Shown one piece after another: positions 7,124 to 13,357 of a DNA stretch of 40,728 bases. Positions within the stretch are counted from its first letter, which is position 1; each line of letters starts with the position of its first letter. The stretch is from Myxococcales bacterium (GTDB taxonomy: Bacteria > Myxococcota_A > Polyangia > GCA-2747355), in assembly GCA_020431405.1 (NCBI GenBank), contig JAGQIK010000245.1, positions 1 to 40,728 of the forward strand, in the 5' to 3' direction. The position numbers and the translations under genes were made by a program. The notes under the pieces are model-generated. The model was not told where the DNA came from. It worked only from the letters and a program-made list of their open reading frames with translations, and searched no databases.

Positions 7124-8326
7124 ATGGGCGCGCGACGCAGCTGGTACACGTTCACGGCGAAGGCGGGCGGTGAAGACGCCGAGGTCTTCCTGTACGACGT
7201 GATCGGCTACTGGGGCGTCACGGCCAAGAGCCTGATCGACGAGGTCAAGGCCGCCGGCAAACTCGAGCGCATCACGCTGCGGATCAACTCCCCTGGCGGC
7301 GAAGTGTTCGACTCGCTAGCCATCTACAACTACCTGAAGGGCCATGCCGCCGCGATCGACGTCGTGATCGACGGGCTTGCTGCGTCTGGCGCCTCGGTGG
7401 TGGCGATGGCCGGCGATACGATCTCGATGCCCGAAAACGCGCTGATGATGGTCCACAATCCGGCTGGGCTGACGTGGGGCACCGCATCCGACTTCCGCGA
7501 ATACGCTGACCGTCTGGACAAGATGCGCGACAACCTGCTGACGATCTACGCCGACCGCACGGGCCTGGAAAACGAGCGCCTGATCGAGCTCCTCGACGAC
7601 GAGACCTGGATGAACGCCGCCGAGGCGCGCGATCTCGGATTCGTCGACGAGGTCACCGAATCGGTGGACATGGCGGCCAGCGCGGGGTTCAATCTGGCAC
7701 GCTATCGCAACGCACCACAGATCGCCGCGGTCACCGACCGTCGCGCGCCGCAACCGAAGGATGAGGCCATGAACGAAGAGCAGCTCAAGCGCATGCGCGC
7801 CGCACTCGGTCTCGGCGAGACCGCGACCACCGAGGACATCATCACCGCGACCGTGGCCACGCAGGAAGACGCCGGCGCCACGATCCAGATCGCCGCCGCG
7901 CTCGGCTGCGACGAGGGCGCCAGCGTCGAGACGCTCGTCGAGGCCGCCGCCAAGCTGCGCAAGGCCGCCAACGACGAGAGCGCCGCGCTGCGCGAGGTCC
8001 GCGAGTTGCGCGCCGAGGCTGCCGTGGCGCGCGCCACCAAGGCCGGCAAGATCACCGCGAGCAATCGCGCGTGGGCGACGGCGCTGGCGGCGAAGGACCC
8101 CGAGGGATTCGCGGCCTGGGAGCAGTCGGCGCCGAAGGTCGTGCCGATCGACGTCAAGACGCCGGCGACGGCCGCCGACAACCTCGGCGACAGCGAGCCG
8201 AGCGACGAGCAGATCGCCGCGCTGGCCAAGCGCCCCGACGTGGTCGCCGAGGCCAAGGCGCAGGGCGTCAAGGCCGAGACGTACGCCAAGGTCAACTACG
8301 AGGAGCTGATCGCCGAGGTCGCCTAG
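7124..8326 (+). CDS. Capsid maturation protease (ClpP/S14 type) fused to scaffold
   Basis: 400 residues. The N-terminal roughly 200 residues are a ClpP-like serine protease: INSPGGEVFDS, then catalytic Ser in GLAASGASVVA, His in MMVHNP, and the WMNAAEARDLGFVDEV end typical of phage S14 head proteases. From about residue 216 a charged, Ala/Glu-rich helical scaffold follows. The protease trims capsid and scaffold after assembly, and the scaffold guides shell formation. The C-terminus (370-396) shares a motif with the gene at 3876. A start inside the gene at 7769 likely makes free scaffold. Confidence 0.92.
   Translation: MGARRSWYTFTAKAGGEDAEVFLYDVIGYWGVTAKSLIDEVKAAGKLERITLRINSPGGEVFDSLAIYNYLKGHAAAIDVVIDGLAASGASVVAMAGDTISMPENALMMVHNPAGLTWGTASDFREYADRLDKMRDNLLTIYADRTGLENERLIELLDDETWMNAAEARDLGFVDEVTESVDMAASAGFNLARYRNAPQIAAVTDRRAPQPKDEAMNEEQLKRMRAALGLGETATTEDIITATVATQEDAGATIQIAAALGCDEGASVETLVEAAAKLRKAANDESAALREVRELRAEAAVARATKAGKITASNRAWATALAAKDPEGFAAWEQSAPKVVPIDVKTPATAADNLGDSEPSDEQIAALAKRPDVVAEAKAQGVKAETYAKVNYEELIAEVA
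7769..8326 (+). CDS. Nested in-frame scaffold protein
   Basis: ATG 7769 lies in frame within the protease gene, preceded by the purine-rich GAAGGATGAGG about 2-8 nt upstream. The resulting 185-residue product begins MNEEQLKRMRAALGLGETAT, just after the protease domain and a proline linker. Nested scaffolds made this way are known for lambda C/Nu3 and Mu I/Z. The SD and the domain boundary coincide, which is why I list it separately; translation from this start is inferred. Confidence 0.55.
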   Translation: MNEEQLKRMRAALGLGETATTEDIITATVATQEDAGATIQIAAALGCDEGASVETLVEAAAKLRKAANDESAALREVRELRAEAAVARATKAGKITASNRAWATALAAKDPEGFAAWEQSAPKVVPIDVKTPATAADNLGDSEPSDEQIAALAKRPDVVAEAKAQGVKAETYAKVNYEELIAEVA

Positions 8327-8378
8327 CGCCACGGTCCACACGCGACGCCGCTAGGGCGCGCACAAGGGAGTCGACGAC

Positions 8379-9134
8379 ATGACCGCACTTTCCGCCGATC
8401 GCAAAACCGTGTTCAACGCGGGCGACGTATCCAGCTACGGCGCGGCGCAAGACATCATCTACCTCGGCGCGCTGGTCGGCCTCAACTCGAGCGGCTACGC
8501 CGATCCCGTCCCGGCCAACTGGGTCGAGTTTCTCGGCGTCAGTCAGGAGACGGTCGACAACAGCGGCGGCAGCGCGGGCGATCTCGACGTCCAGGTGCGC
8601 AAGACCGGCGTGCGCCAGTTCGCGTCGTCTGGCCTGGCGATCACCGACATCGGCAAGGCGCTGTTCGCCAGCGACGATCAGACCGTCACGCTGACGCCGA
8701 GCGGACCGCCCATCGGCATCCTCGATTCGTTCGAGTCGGCCACCGTCGCGCCCGTGCGAATCCAGCCCGGCATCAAAGTCGGCGCGCCGTTCACGCTCGT
8801 CGTCTCGCGCGCGACGGCCGTCCCGACGACCACCGCGGCGCAGAACGCGCTGCAGGACTACGAGCATCCGACGCGCTTCATGGTGCTGTCGGGCTTCGCC
8901 AACGCCACCGTGGCTCCGGGATCGGGCGTCAACCTCGACATCACGCTGACCAACGGCACGACGTCCAACGACTCGGTGGTGCAGATCGCAGGGACCGCCA
9001 CGAAGGGCGAGAACAAGACGATCAACAAGATCTACGCCGCGGCCACCGATCTCGACGTGACGATGGCGCACGACGCCACGGGTGGCGCCGCCGAAGACAT
9101 CGTCTGCGTGTTCAACTGCATCGCGCTCGGCTAG
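8379..9134 (+). CDS. Head decoration / capsid cement protein (DUF2190-like)
   Basis: 251 residues with a good SD (AAGGGAG) 8 nt upstream. The N-terminal half is beta-rich with a DUF2190-like character (IIYLGALVGLNSSGYADP, then VRKTGVRQFASSGLAITDIGKALFASDDQTVTLT). The C-terminal roughly 100 residues form an extra, Thr/Ala-rich beta domain (FMVLSGFANATVAPG to FNCIALG). Placed between scaffold and major capsid protein, it probably trims the shell exterior. The second domain may be surface-exposed. Confidence 0.75.
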   Translation: MTALSADRKTVFNAGDVSSYGAAQDIIYLGALVGLNSSGYADPVPANWVEFLGVSQETVDNSGGSAGDLDVQVRKTGVRQFASSGLAITDIGKALFASDDQTVTLTPSGPPIGILDSFESATVAPVRIQPGIKVGAPFTLVVSRATAVPTTTAAQNALQDYEHPTRFMVLSGFANATVAPGSGVNLDITLTNGTTSNDSVVQIAGTATKGENKTINKIYAAATDLDVTMAHDATGGAAEDIVCVFNCIALG

Positions 9135-9141
9135 CGCCGAG
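9126..9141 (+). terminator. Small hairpin over the decoration gene stop
   Basis: CTCGGC (9126-9131) pairs perfectly with GCCGAG (9136-9141) around TAGC, which contains the stop codon. It lacks a T-run, so it is more likely an mRNA-stabilising or processing hairpin than a strong terminator. Confidence 0.3.
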
Positions 9142-9182
9142 GAACCCGCGGCCAGCGCGCCGCACAGCTGAGGAGCTGAGCC

Positions 9183-10082
9183 ATGTCCGTTGCCAACATC
9201 CAAACCCAGCTGACGCGCGCCAATCGCGGCTATCGGGCGGCGTTTTACGAGCAGCTCGAGTCGACGCGCGCACGGTGGGACCCGATCGTCAACGCCGTGA
9301 CCATGCAGGTAGCGAGCACCGGGTCGTCGGAGGAGTACAACTTCACCGACGGTGTGCCGCGCATGGCCCAGTTCAAGGGCGAGCGCAACGTGAGCCGTCT
9401 CGGCGTGCAGGGCTTCACCCTGACGAACGTCGAGTACGACAACGGCATCGAGATCCGCCGCAAGGATCTGATGGACGACAAGCTCGGCCTGTACATGCCG
9501 CGCATCCGTCAACTCGCCGAGATGGGCTACCTGCTGAAGCTGCAGCTCATCCGCGACCTGATCAACGGCGGGTTCACCTCCAACGGCTACGACGGCACGG
9601 TGTTCTTCGGCAACAGCCACCCGCTGGCCGACTCGTCGAGCGTCAACGACAACCTGACGACCGGCGCGCTCGCCGAGGGCACCTTCGAAGCGGCGTTGCT
9701 GCTGCTCGCGCAGATGAAGGACAGCTACGGCGAAGAGATGGGCCTGATGGCCACGCACCTGCTGTACGGCTCCGACAACATCGTCAATGCCAAGACGCTG
9801 CTCGGCCAGCGCACGCTCGCCACCGGCGAGGAGAACCGATGGTTCGGCGCCGTGACCCCCGTCCAGATCCCCGGCCTCACTGCCGGCTACTGGGTCCTGG
9901 CCGACCTGTCCAAGCCGCTCAAGCCCTTCGTGCTGCAGGAGCGCGAGGCGCTTTCGTTCACCTCGGTCGAGTCGGCCGATCACCCCGACGTCTACAATCG
10001 CAAGGTGTTCAACTACGGCGCCGACTGGCGCGGCGCGGCCGGCTACGCCTTCCACGAGCTCATGGTCGGCAGCACCGGCTAA
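9183..10082 (+). CDS. Major capsid protein, Mu gpT-like
   Basis: 299 residues of the Mu gpT family, HK97 fold. The N-terminus (ANIQTQLTRANRGYRAAFYEQLES) and the IEIRRKDLMDDKLGLYMPRI helix region are typical. The segment FFGNSHPLADSS and the C-terminal FNYGADWRGAAGYAFHELMVG also fit. It is the shell subunit. The SD GAGGAG at 9170-9175 lies in the loop of a small CAGCT/AGCTG hairpin (9165-9178), which may tune translation. Confidence 0.93.
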   Translation: MSVANIQTQLTRANRGYRAAFYEQLESTRARWDPIVNAVTMQVASTGSSEEYNFTDGVPRMAQFKGERNVSRLGVQGFTLTNVEYDNGIEIRRKDLMDDKLGLYMPRIRQLAEMGYLLKLQLIRDLINGGFTSNGYDGTVFFGNSHPLADSSSVNDNLTTGALAEGTFEAALLLLAQMKDSYGEEMGLMATHLLYGSDNIVNAKTLLGQRTLATGEENRWFGAVTPVQIPGLTAGYWVLADLSKPLKPFVLQEREALSFTSVESADHPDVYNRKVFNYGADWRGAAGYAFHELMVGSTG

Positions 10083-10131
10083 GCCTCAGCAAGCTACACC
10101 CAGGGGTAAGGTCGCTGTCCCCCGACGCAAC

Positions 10132-10164
10132 GGCCGGCGCTGCGAGCGACACGCGGCGCCGGCC
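10132..10164 (+). terminator. Strong hairpin after the major capsid gene
   Basis: 10132-10144 pairs with 10152-10164: 12 Watson-Crick pairs plus one G-U, with a 7-nt loop (AGCGACA). It is followed by ACTTTA. It lies 50 nt past the capsid stop and may terminate part of the capsid mRNA or protect its 3' end. Confidence 0.6.
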
Positions 10165-10184
10165 ACTTTACCGCGAGGCCAGCC

Positions 10185-10880
10185 ATGGCGAAGACCGCCG
10201 CACAGAAAAAGCCCGAAGCCAAGCCGCTGTCGCCCGCCGAGGCTGCCAAGGCCGCGCAGGAGCAGCAGCGCGCCGCAGCTGCCGCCGACGAAGAGCGCCG
10301 CGCCGAGCACAAGGCCGCCGAGGCCGACGCGCGCCAGGCCGAGAAGGCCAGGGCCGATGCGCAGGCCGCCATCGTCGCCGAGGCGCAGGCCGAAGCGCTC
10401 GCGCACGCCGAGCAGCAGATCGGCCGCACCGTCGTCTTCACCACGCTGGACGGGCGCAAGCGCGCCGCAGCGGTGACCCTCGCCGACGCCAAGGGCTTCG
10501 GGCTCAGCGTGCTGTGGCACGACGAGGACAAGCTCAGCCGACGCGTGCCCGCGCGCGTGCAGTACGACGAGAGCGGGCGTCCCAACACGTTCCGCTTCGC
10601 GCCGAACACCGCGGTGGGCGGCGGGGCGCTGTCCGACCGCGCCATCGCGCAGCTTCACAGCAGGCTCGACGCGCTGACCGACTCGCTCCGAGGGCAGGGT
10701 GCTAGGATCGGCGAGTCGCTGTCCGCGATCGAAAACGCGGTTGCCGCGCCGCTTGCCGCCATGGAGGCTCGCTTGAGCGAGATGGAACGGTCGGCGGGTG
10801 CGCTTCTTGGCAAAAACATGGCTGACGCACAGTCAAAAGCCGCAGAGCCCGCGCCCGAACCCGCCAAGAAGTCCAAGTAG
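10185..10880 (+). CDS. Coiled-coil protein of unknown function
   Basis: 231 residues. The first roughly 85 are an Ala/Glu/Lys/Arg-rich continuous helix or coiled coil. A compact central domain follows (VVFTTLDGRKRAAAVTLADAKGFGLSVLWHDEDKLSRRVPARVQYDE), then a second heptad region (AIAQLHSRLDALTDSLRG...) and a basic tail. No family is recognised. Position after the major capsid protein suggests a head-associated or internal protein. The ATG follows CGAGG at a sensible distance. Confidence 0.65.
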   Translation: MAKTAAQKKPEAKPLSPAEAAKAAQEQQRAAAAADEERRAEHKAAEADARQAEKARADAQAAIVAEAQAEALAHAEQQIGRTVVFTTLDGRKRAAAVTLADAKGFGLSVLWHDEDKLSRRVPARVQYDESGRPNTFRFAPNTAVGGGALSDRAIAQLHSRLDALTDSLRGQGARIGESLSAIENAVAAPLAAMEARLSEMERSAGALLGKNMADAQSKAAEPAPEPAKKSK

Positions 10881-10890
10881 CGCCCATTCT

Positions 10891-10922
10891 GTGTTGACAG
10901 CGGCTCGCCGCTGGGTCAGCAT
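10891..10922 (+). promoter_or_regulatory. Dyadic promoter/operator copy B
   Basis: GTGTTGAC, 16 nt, GTCAGCAT; as a promoter, TTGACA, 17 nt, CAGCAT. The spacer itself contains AGCGG/CCGCT inverted. It matches copy A and the minus-strand copy C in both arms and in spacing. A transcript would start near 10929 and run through the hairpin at 10951 to the gene at 11010. Confidence 0.65.
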
Positions 10923-10950
10923 CCAATCAGCCCCAGGTCGCAACTGGAAA

Positions 10951-10979
10951 CCCCGGCAGGGCTCGCTACCTTGCCGGGG
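10951..10979 (+). terminator. Leader hairpin between promoter B and the next gene
   Basis: 10951-10961 pairs with 10969-10979 (CCCCGGCA and complement; 10 Watson-Crick pairs plus one G-U) around CTCGCTA. It lies downstream of promoter B and upstream of the SD at 10998, so it is a terminator for upstream reading or an attenuator-like leader element. No T-run follows. Confidence 0.5.
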
Positions 10980-11009
10980 CTGGCTATTCACCAACCACGG
11001 AGGCTGATT

Positions 11010-11231
11010 ATGGCAATGGACCTTTCCCAGAAGCACTATCGCGAAAACGGCACGCTCGAGCGCGTGGTGGGCGGCGGCGGCGCCGTCGAACACTACGACA
11101 TCCTCGGCAAGTTCGTGGAGCGCATCGAGTGGCCCAACGGCGCTGTGGCGTTCTACGCGCCGCCCGAGGGACCTGGCAACGCCAAGAACGGGCGCGAGGT
11201 CCGATTGGAGTGGCCCGAGCAGCGCCGCTAG
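11010..11231 (+). CDS. Hypothetical small protein
   Basis: 73 residues with a strong SD (ACGGAGG about 7 nt upstream). A second ATG at 11016 is possible. The sequence looks like a compact beta protein (GAVEHYDILGKFVERIEWPNGAVAFYAPPEG). It has its own promoter and leader hairpin, so it may be expressed separately from the structural genes. Function not recognised. Confidence 0.65.
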   Translation: MAMDLSQKHYRENGTLERVVGGGGAVEHYDILGKFVERIEWPNGAVAFYAPPEGPGNAKNGREVRLEWPEQRR

Positions 11232-11315
11232 CAGGGCATGCACCCCGGCCCGGCAGGGGTTCGGCCGCCAAGCTGGGATAGCTGCAGGCATGCAGTGAAG
11301 CAAGGCGGCGATTTT

Positions 11316-11383
11316 GGCGAGTCCGCACACGGGGTAACGCCCATTGCAGCGGAGGCGTTGCGGGTTCGATTCCCGCGCTCGCC
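11316..11383 (+). tRNA. tRNA-like cloverleaf, non-canonical
   Basis: 68 nt. The acceptor stem is 7 bp (GGCGAGT with GCTCGCC, one G-U). The T arm is perfect (GCGGG, TTCGATT loop, CCCGC at 11360-11376). A short D-like hairpin and an ACGCC/GGCGT stem with a 12-nt loop lie between. No canonical 5-bp/7-nt anticodon arm forms; forcing one gives anticodon TGC (Ala) with 3 of 5 pairs, or GCA (Cys) with fewer. CCA is not encoded. It may be a degenerate tRNA, an attachment site derived from a host tRNA, or a tRNA mimic. Confidence 0.4.
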
Positions 11384-11492
11384 GGATGGAGTGTGGCGAC
11401 TCCGCAGGCGAAAGCCGAAGCGAACTGGGGATCGGAAGGCGCCAGGACCCGGCAAGTAAACCGGCCGCGCTGCAAACGTAGCCGGCGCCCTG

Positions 11493-11520
11493 GCCCCGTG
11501 GGGCAGCCAGAACACGGGGC
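11493..11520 (+). terminator. Hairpin before the tail/connector operon
   Basis: GCCCCGTG (11493-11500) pairs perfectly with CACGGGGC (11513-11520), an 8-bp stem with a 12-nt loop, followed by ATTTGCT. It could end the structured RNA just before the -10-like TATGCT at 11527. Confidence 0.5.
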
Positions 11521-11526
11521 ATTTGC

Positions 11527-11532
11527 TATGCT
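11527..11532 (+). promoter_or_regulatory. -10-like TATGCT, leaderless start
   Basis: TGC followed by TATGCT (an extended -10 look) lies exactly 6 nt before ATG 11539. There is no SD before that ATG and no clear -35, so a leaderless transcript for the connector and tail genes is proposed. Confidence 0.45.
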
Positions 11533-11538
11533 CGCTGC

Positions 11539-12018
11539 ATGGGCACCTACCTGGCCGACGCGACCGCGCTCGACGGACCGATCCCAACCCGCAAGCTGAT
11601 CGGGCTGACCGACGACGAGGCGCTCGCCGACGCCAACGGCACGCTCGCCGCAGCCATCACCGCCAACAGCGCGATCGACACGCGCATCCTGCGCGCCATC
11701 ACCGACGCCGAGGCGCAGGTCAACGGCTACCTGCGAAAGCAGATCGCGACGCCAGTCTCGCCCGTGCCCGATCTGGTCGTGCGCCTGACCGAAGCGGTGG
11801 CCGTCTACAACCTGTTCCGACGTCGGCGCACCGAGTACAGCGAGATCCCCAAGGCCGTCAAAGCGGACTACGACGACGCCATGACGACGCTGCGTGATGT
11901 TTCACGTGGAACAATGGACCTTGGCGAAGCCACCCCGCCGGCGGACTCGCCGCTGATCGTGGCCACCACAGGCGGCGAGGATCGCGCGTTCACGGCCACG
12001 ACGCTCGAGGACTACTGA
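11539..12018 (+). CDS. Head-tail connector / completion protein (DUF1320, Mu gp36-like)
   Basis: 159 residues, helical, with the DUF1320 arrangement: an N-terminal TRKLIGLTDDEALADANG, then a helix containing TRILRAITDAEAQVNGYLRKQI and the LVVRLTEAVAVYNLFRRRR core. These proteins join portal and tail after packaging. No SD is present; the -10-like TATGCT suggests a leaderless start. The stop overlaps the next ATG (TGATG). Confidence 0.82.
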   Translation: MGTYLADATALDGPIPTRKLIGLTDDEALADANGTLAAAITANSAIDTRILRAITDAEAQVNGYLRKQIATPVSPVPDLVVRLTEAVAVYNLFRRRRTEYSEIPKAVKADYDDAMTTLRDVSRGTMDLGEATPPADSPLIVATTGGEDRAFTATTLEDY

Positions 12019-12419
12019 TGCAGGTCAGCGTCCAGGTCGATATGTCGCGCGTGCGCCAGAGCTTCGACCGGGCGCACCGGCGCGCGAAGGACATGCGGCC
12101 CGCGTGGCAGCAGGTCTCGCGTCTCGTGCTGCAGTCGATCCAGCGCAACTTCGCCGAGGGTGGGCGCCCGAGCCGATGGGCGCCGCGCAAAGACAACCTG
12201 CCGCACCCTCTGCTGATCAAGTCGGGGCGCATGCTGGCGTCGCTACGCGCGCGCAGCGGGAGCAACTTCGCCGAGGTCTCCGAGCGCGCGCCGTACGCGA
12301 TCTATCACCACACGGGCACGGGGCGCATGCCAGCCCGCAAGTCGGTGCTACTGCAGCCCGAGGATGAACGCGAGATCGTCGAGGTGCTCGAACAACACAT
12401 CCTGCGTCCGCTGCTGTAG
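12018..12419 (+). CDS. Virion morphogenesis / tail completion protein (Mu gpG-like)
   Basis: 133 residues with the phage virion morphogenesis signature. RNFAEGGRPSRWAPRK is followed by LLIKSGRMLASLRARSGSNFAEVSERAPYAIYHHTG and a C-terminal helix EREIVEVLEQHILRPLL. It probably acts at the tail terminus or neck. ATG 12018 overlaps the previous TGA. Confidence 0.85.
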   Translation: MQVSVQVDMSRVRQSFDRAHRRAKDMRPAWQQVSRLVLQSIQRNFAEGGRPSRWAPRKDNLPHPLLIKSGRMLASLRARSGSNFAEVSERAPYAIYHHTGTGRMPARKSVLLQPEDEREIVEVLEQHILRPLL

Positions 12420-12428
12420 GATCGCGGC

Positions 12429-13157
12429 ATGCGGTTTGGTGGAGAAACCCAGTTCGGCCGAGGGCGCTACGGCGGCGTCGGCACCGGCAAGCCGATCGGC
12501 TACATCATCCGGCGCATGATCGCCGCGATGGAGCAGTTTCGCTACGACCCCGACACCGGCACCGGCTCGCTGCGCACGCTCGAACGCCTCACCGGCAGCA
12601 TCCGCGACAAGGCCACGTGGGACATCATCGCCAGCCGCGGCTTCCCCGCCGTGCTCGTGGCCTACGCCGGCGGACCGTTCGTCAAGCCGAAGACGATGGA
12701 CGGGGCACAGGTCACGCAGGCCAAACGCATCCATGTCGTCTGCATCGCCGACAGCTTGCAGGGCAAGCGGATCGACCGACTCGAAGGCAAGCGCCGCAAC
12801 CTCTACGAGCCCGGCCTCGACAACATCACCAGCTGGGTCGTGCGCTACATGGGGCGCGAGTTGCTGAATCTGAACCTCGCCGGCTTTCAGCCCGTCGACG
12901 AGGACGTGTTCGCCTTCGACACCAACGCCTTCGCGTCGATCATCGAGTGGCGTGTCGAGGCGACCATCGATCTATACGACGATCCCGAGTCCGACAACGA
13001 GTTCACGCGGCTCGGCATCACGCACACTCCGAAGGACTTCAACAACCTGTTTGAGTCCGATAACATCACCCCGAAAACGGACTCGCCCACATCCCCCGCG
13101 ACGGGGTATGCTGACCTGGACGACGACACGAGCACCGCGCCGGTCTACGAGGAGTAG
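12429..13157 (+). CDS. Mu gp37-like protein (DUF1834)
   Basis: 242 residues; the IASRGFPAVLVAYAGG region and the LYEPGLDNITSWVVRYMGRELLNL segment match the DUF1834/gp37 family of Mu-like phages. The C-terminus is an acidic, low-complexity tail. The role is probably tail terminator or completion. TAGGAT lies 6 nt before the ATG, the TAG being the previous stop; no SD is present. Confidence 0.8.
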   Translation: MRFGGETQFGRGRYGGVGTGKPIGYIIRRMIAAMEQFRYDPDTGTGSLRTLERLTGSIRDKATWDIIASRGFPAVLVAYAGGPFVKPKTMDGAQVTQAKRIHVVCIADSLQGKRIDRLEGKRRNLYEPGLDNITSWVVRYMGRELLNLNLAGFQPVDEDVFAFDTNAFASIIEWRVEATIDLYDDPESDNEFTRLGITHTPKDFNNLFESDNITPKTDSPTSPATGYADLDDDTSTAPVYEE

Positions 13158-13162
13158 CGCTC

Positions 13163-13354
13163 ATGGCAGAAAAAACGCTTCGGGTCACGCCAGAGGGCGA
13201 CACCCCGATCCGCTACGAGGGCAAGCGCAAGCAGTGCATCGCCCCCGGCGAGGTGGCCATCGTGCCGCGCACCGCGTACTATCTGCGCCTACTGGGCCGC
13301 GGGCTGCGTGAGGTCGAAGAGCCGGCGCGCAAGACGACCAAGGCGAAGGACTAG
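13163..13354 (+). CDS. Small protein, DUF2635 / Mu gp38-like
   Basis: 63 residues. The pattern RVTPEGDTPIRYEGKRKQCIAPGEVAIVPRTAYYLRLLGRGLREV corresponds to the short DUF2635 proteins between gp37 and the sheath in Mu-like phages. Function is unknown. The tail is Lys/Thr-rich. It lies 5 nt after the gp37-like stop. Confidence 0.7.
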   Translation: MAEKTLRVTPEGDTPIRYEGKRKQCIAPGEVAIVPRTAYYLRLLGRGLREVEEPARKTTKAKD

Positions 13355-13357
13355 GCC

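Larger units (their letters stand above)
11232..11538 (+). ncRNA. Structured intergenic region, possible phage ncRNA
   Basis: No convincing gene lies here. Visible structure includes an ACCCC/GGGGT hairpin at about 11241-11260, CTGCA/TGCAG at 11282-11295, and the tRNA-like unit (11316-11383). It also includes GGAGT/ACTCC (11388-11403), a GGC-GAAA-GCC GNRA hairpin (11407-11416), and a long-range pairing GCCAGG (11441-11446) with CCTGGC (11489-11494) enclosing CCGGC/GCCGG. A terminator-like stem closes the region. Density of paired elements is high, but GC content is also high, so some will be chance. Confidence 0.35.

Noticed and set aside
7316-8341. Long minus-strand frame opposite the protease gene
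   Set aside because: Antisense shadow of the protease/scaffold coding sequence; no independent support.
8292-10055. Long minus-strand open frame opposite the decoration and capsid genes
   Set aside because: Antisense reading of well-identified structural genes in GC-rich DNA; its composition is typical of a shadow frame and no SD is present.
11228-11587. Minus-strand frame containing SGERGNRTRN
   Set aside because: This type of peptide is the usual false translation of the antisense of tRNA T arms; it supports the tRNA-like element rather than a gene.
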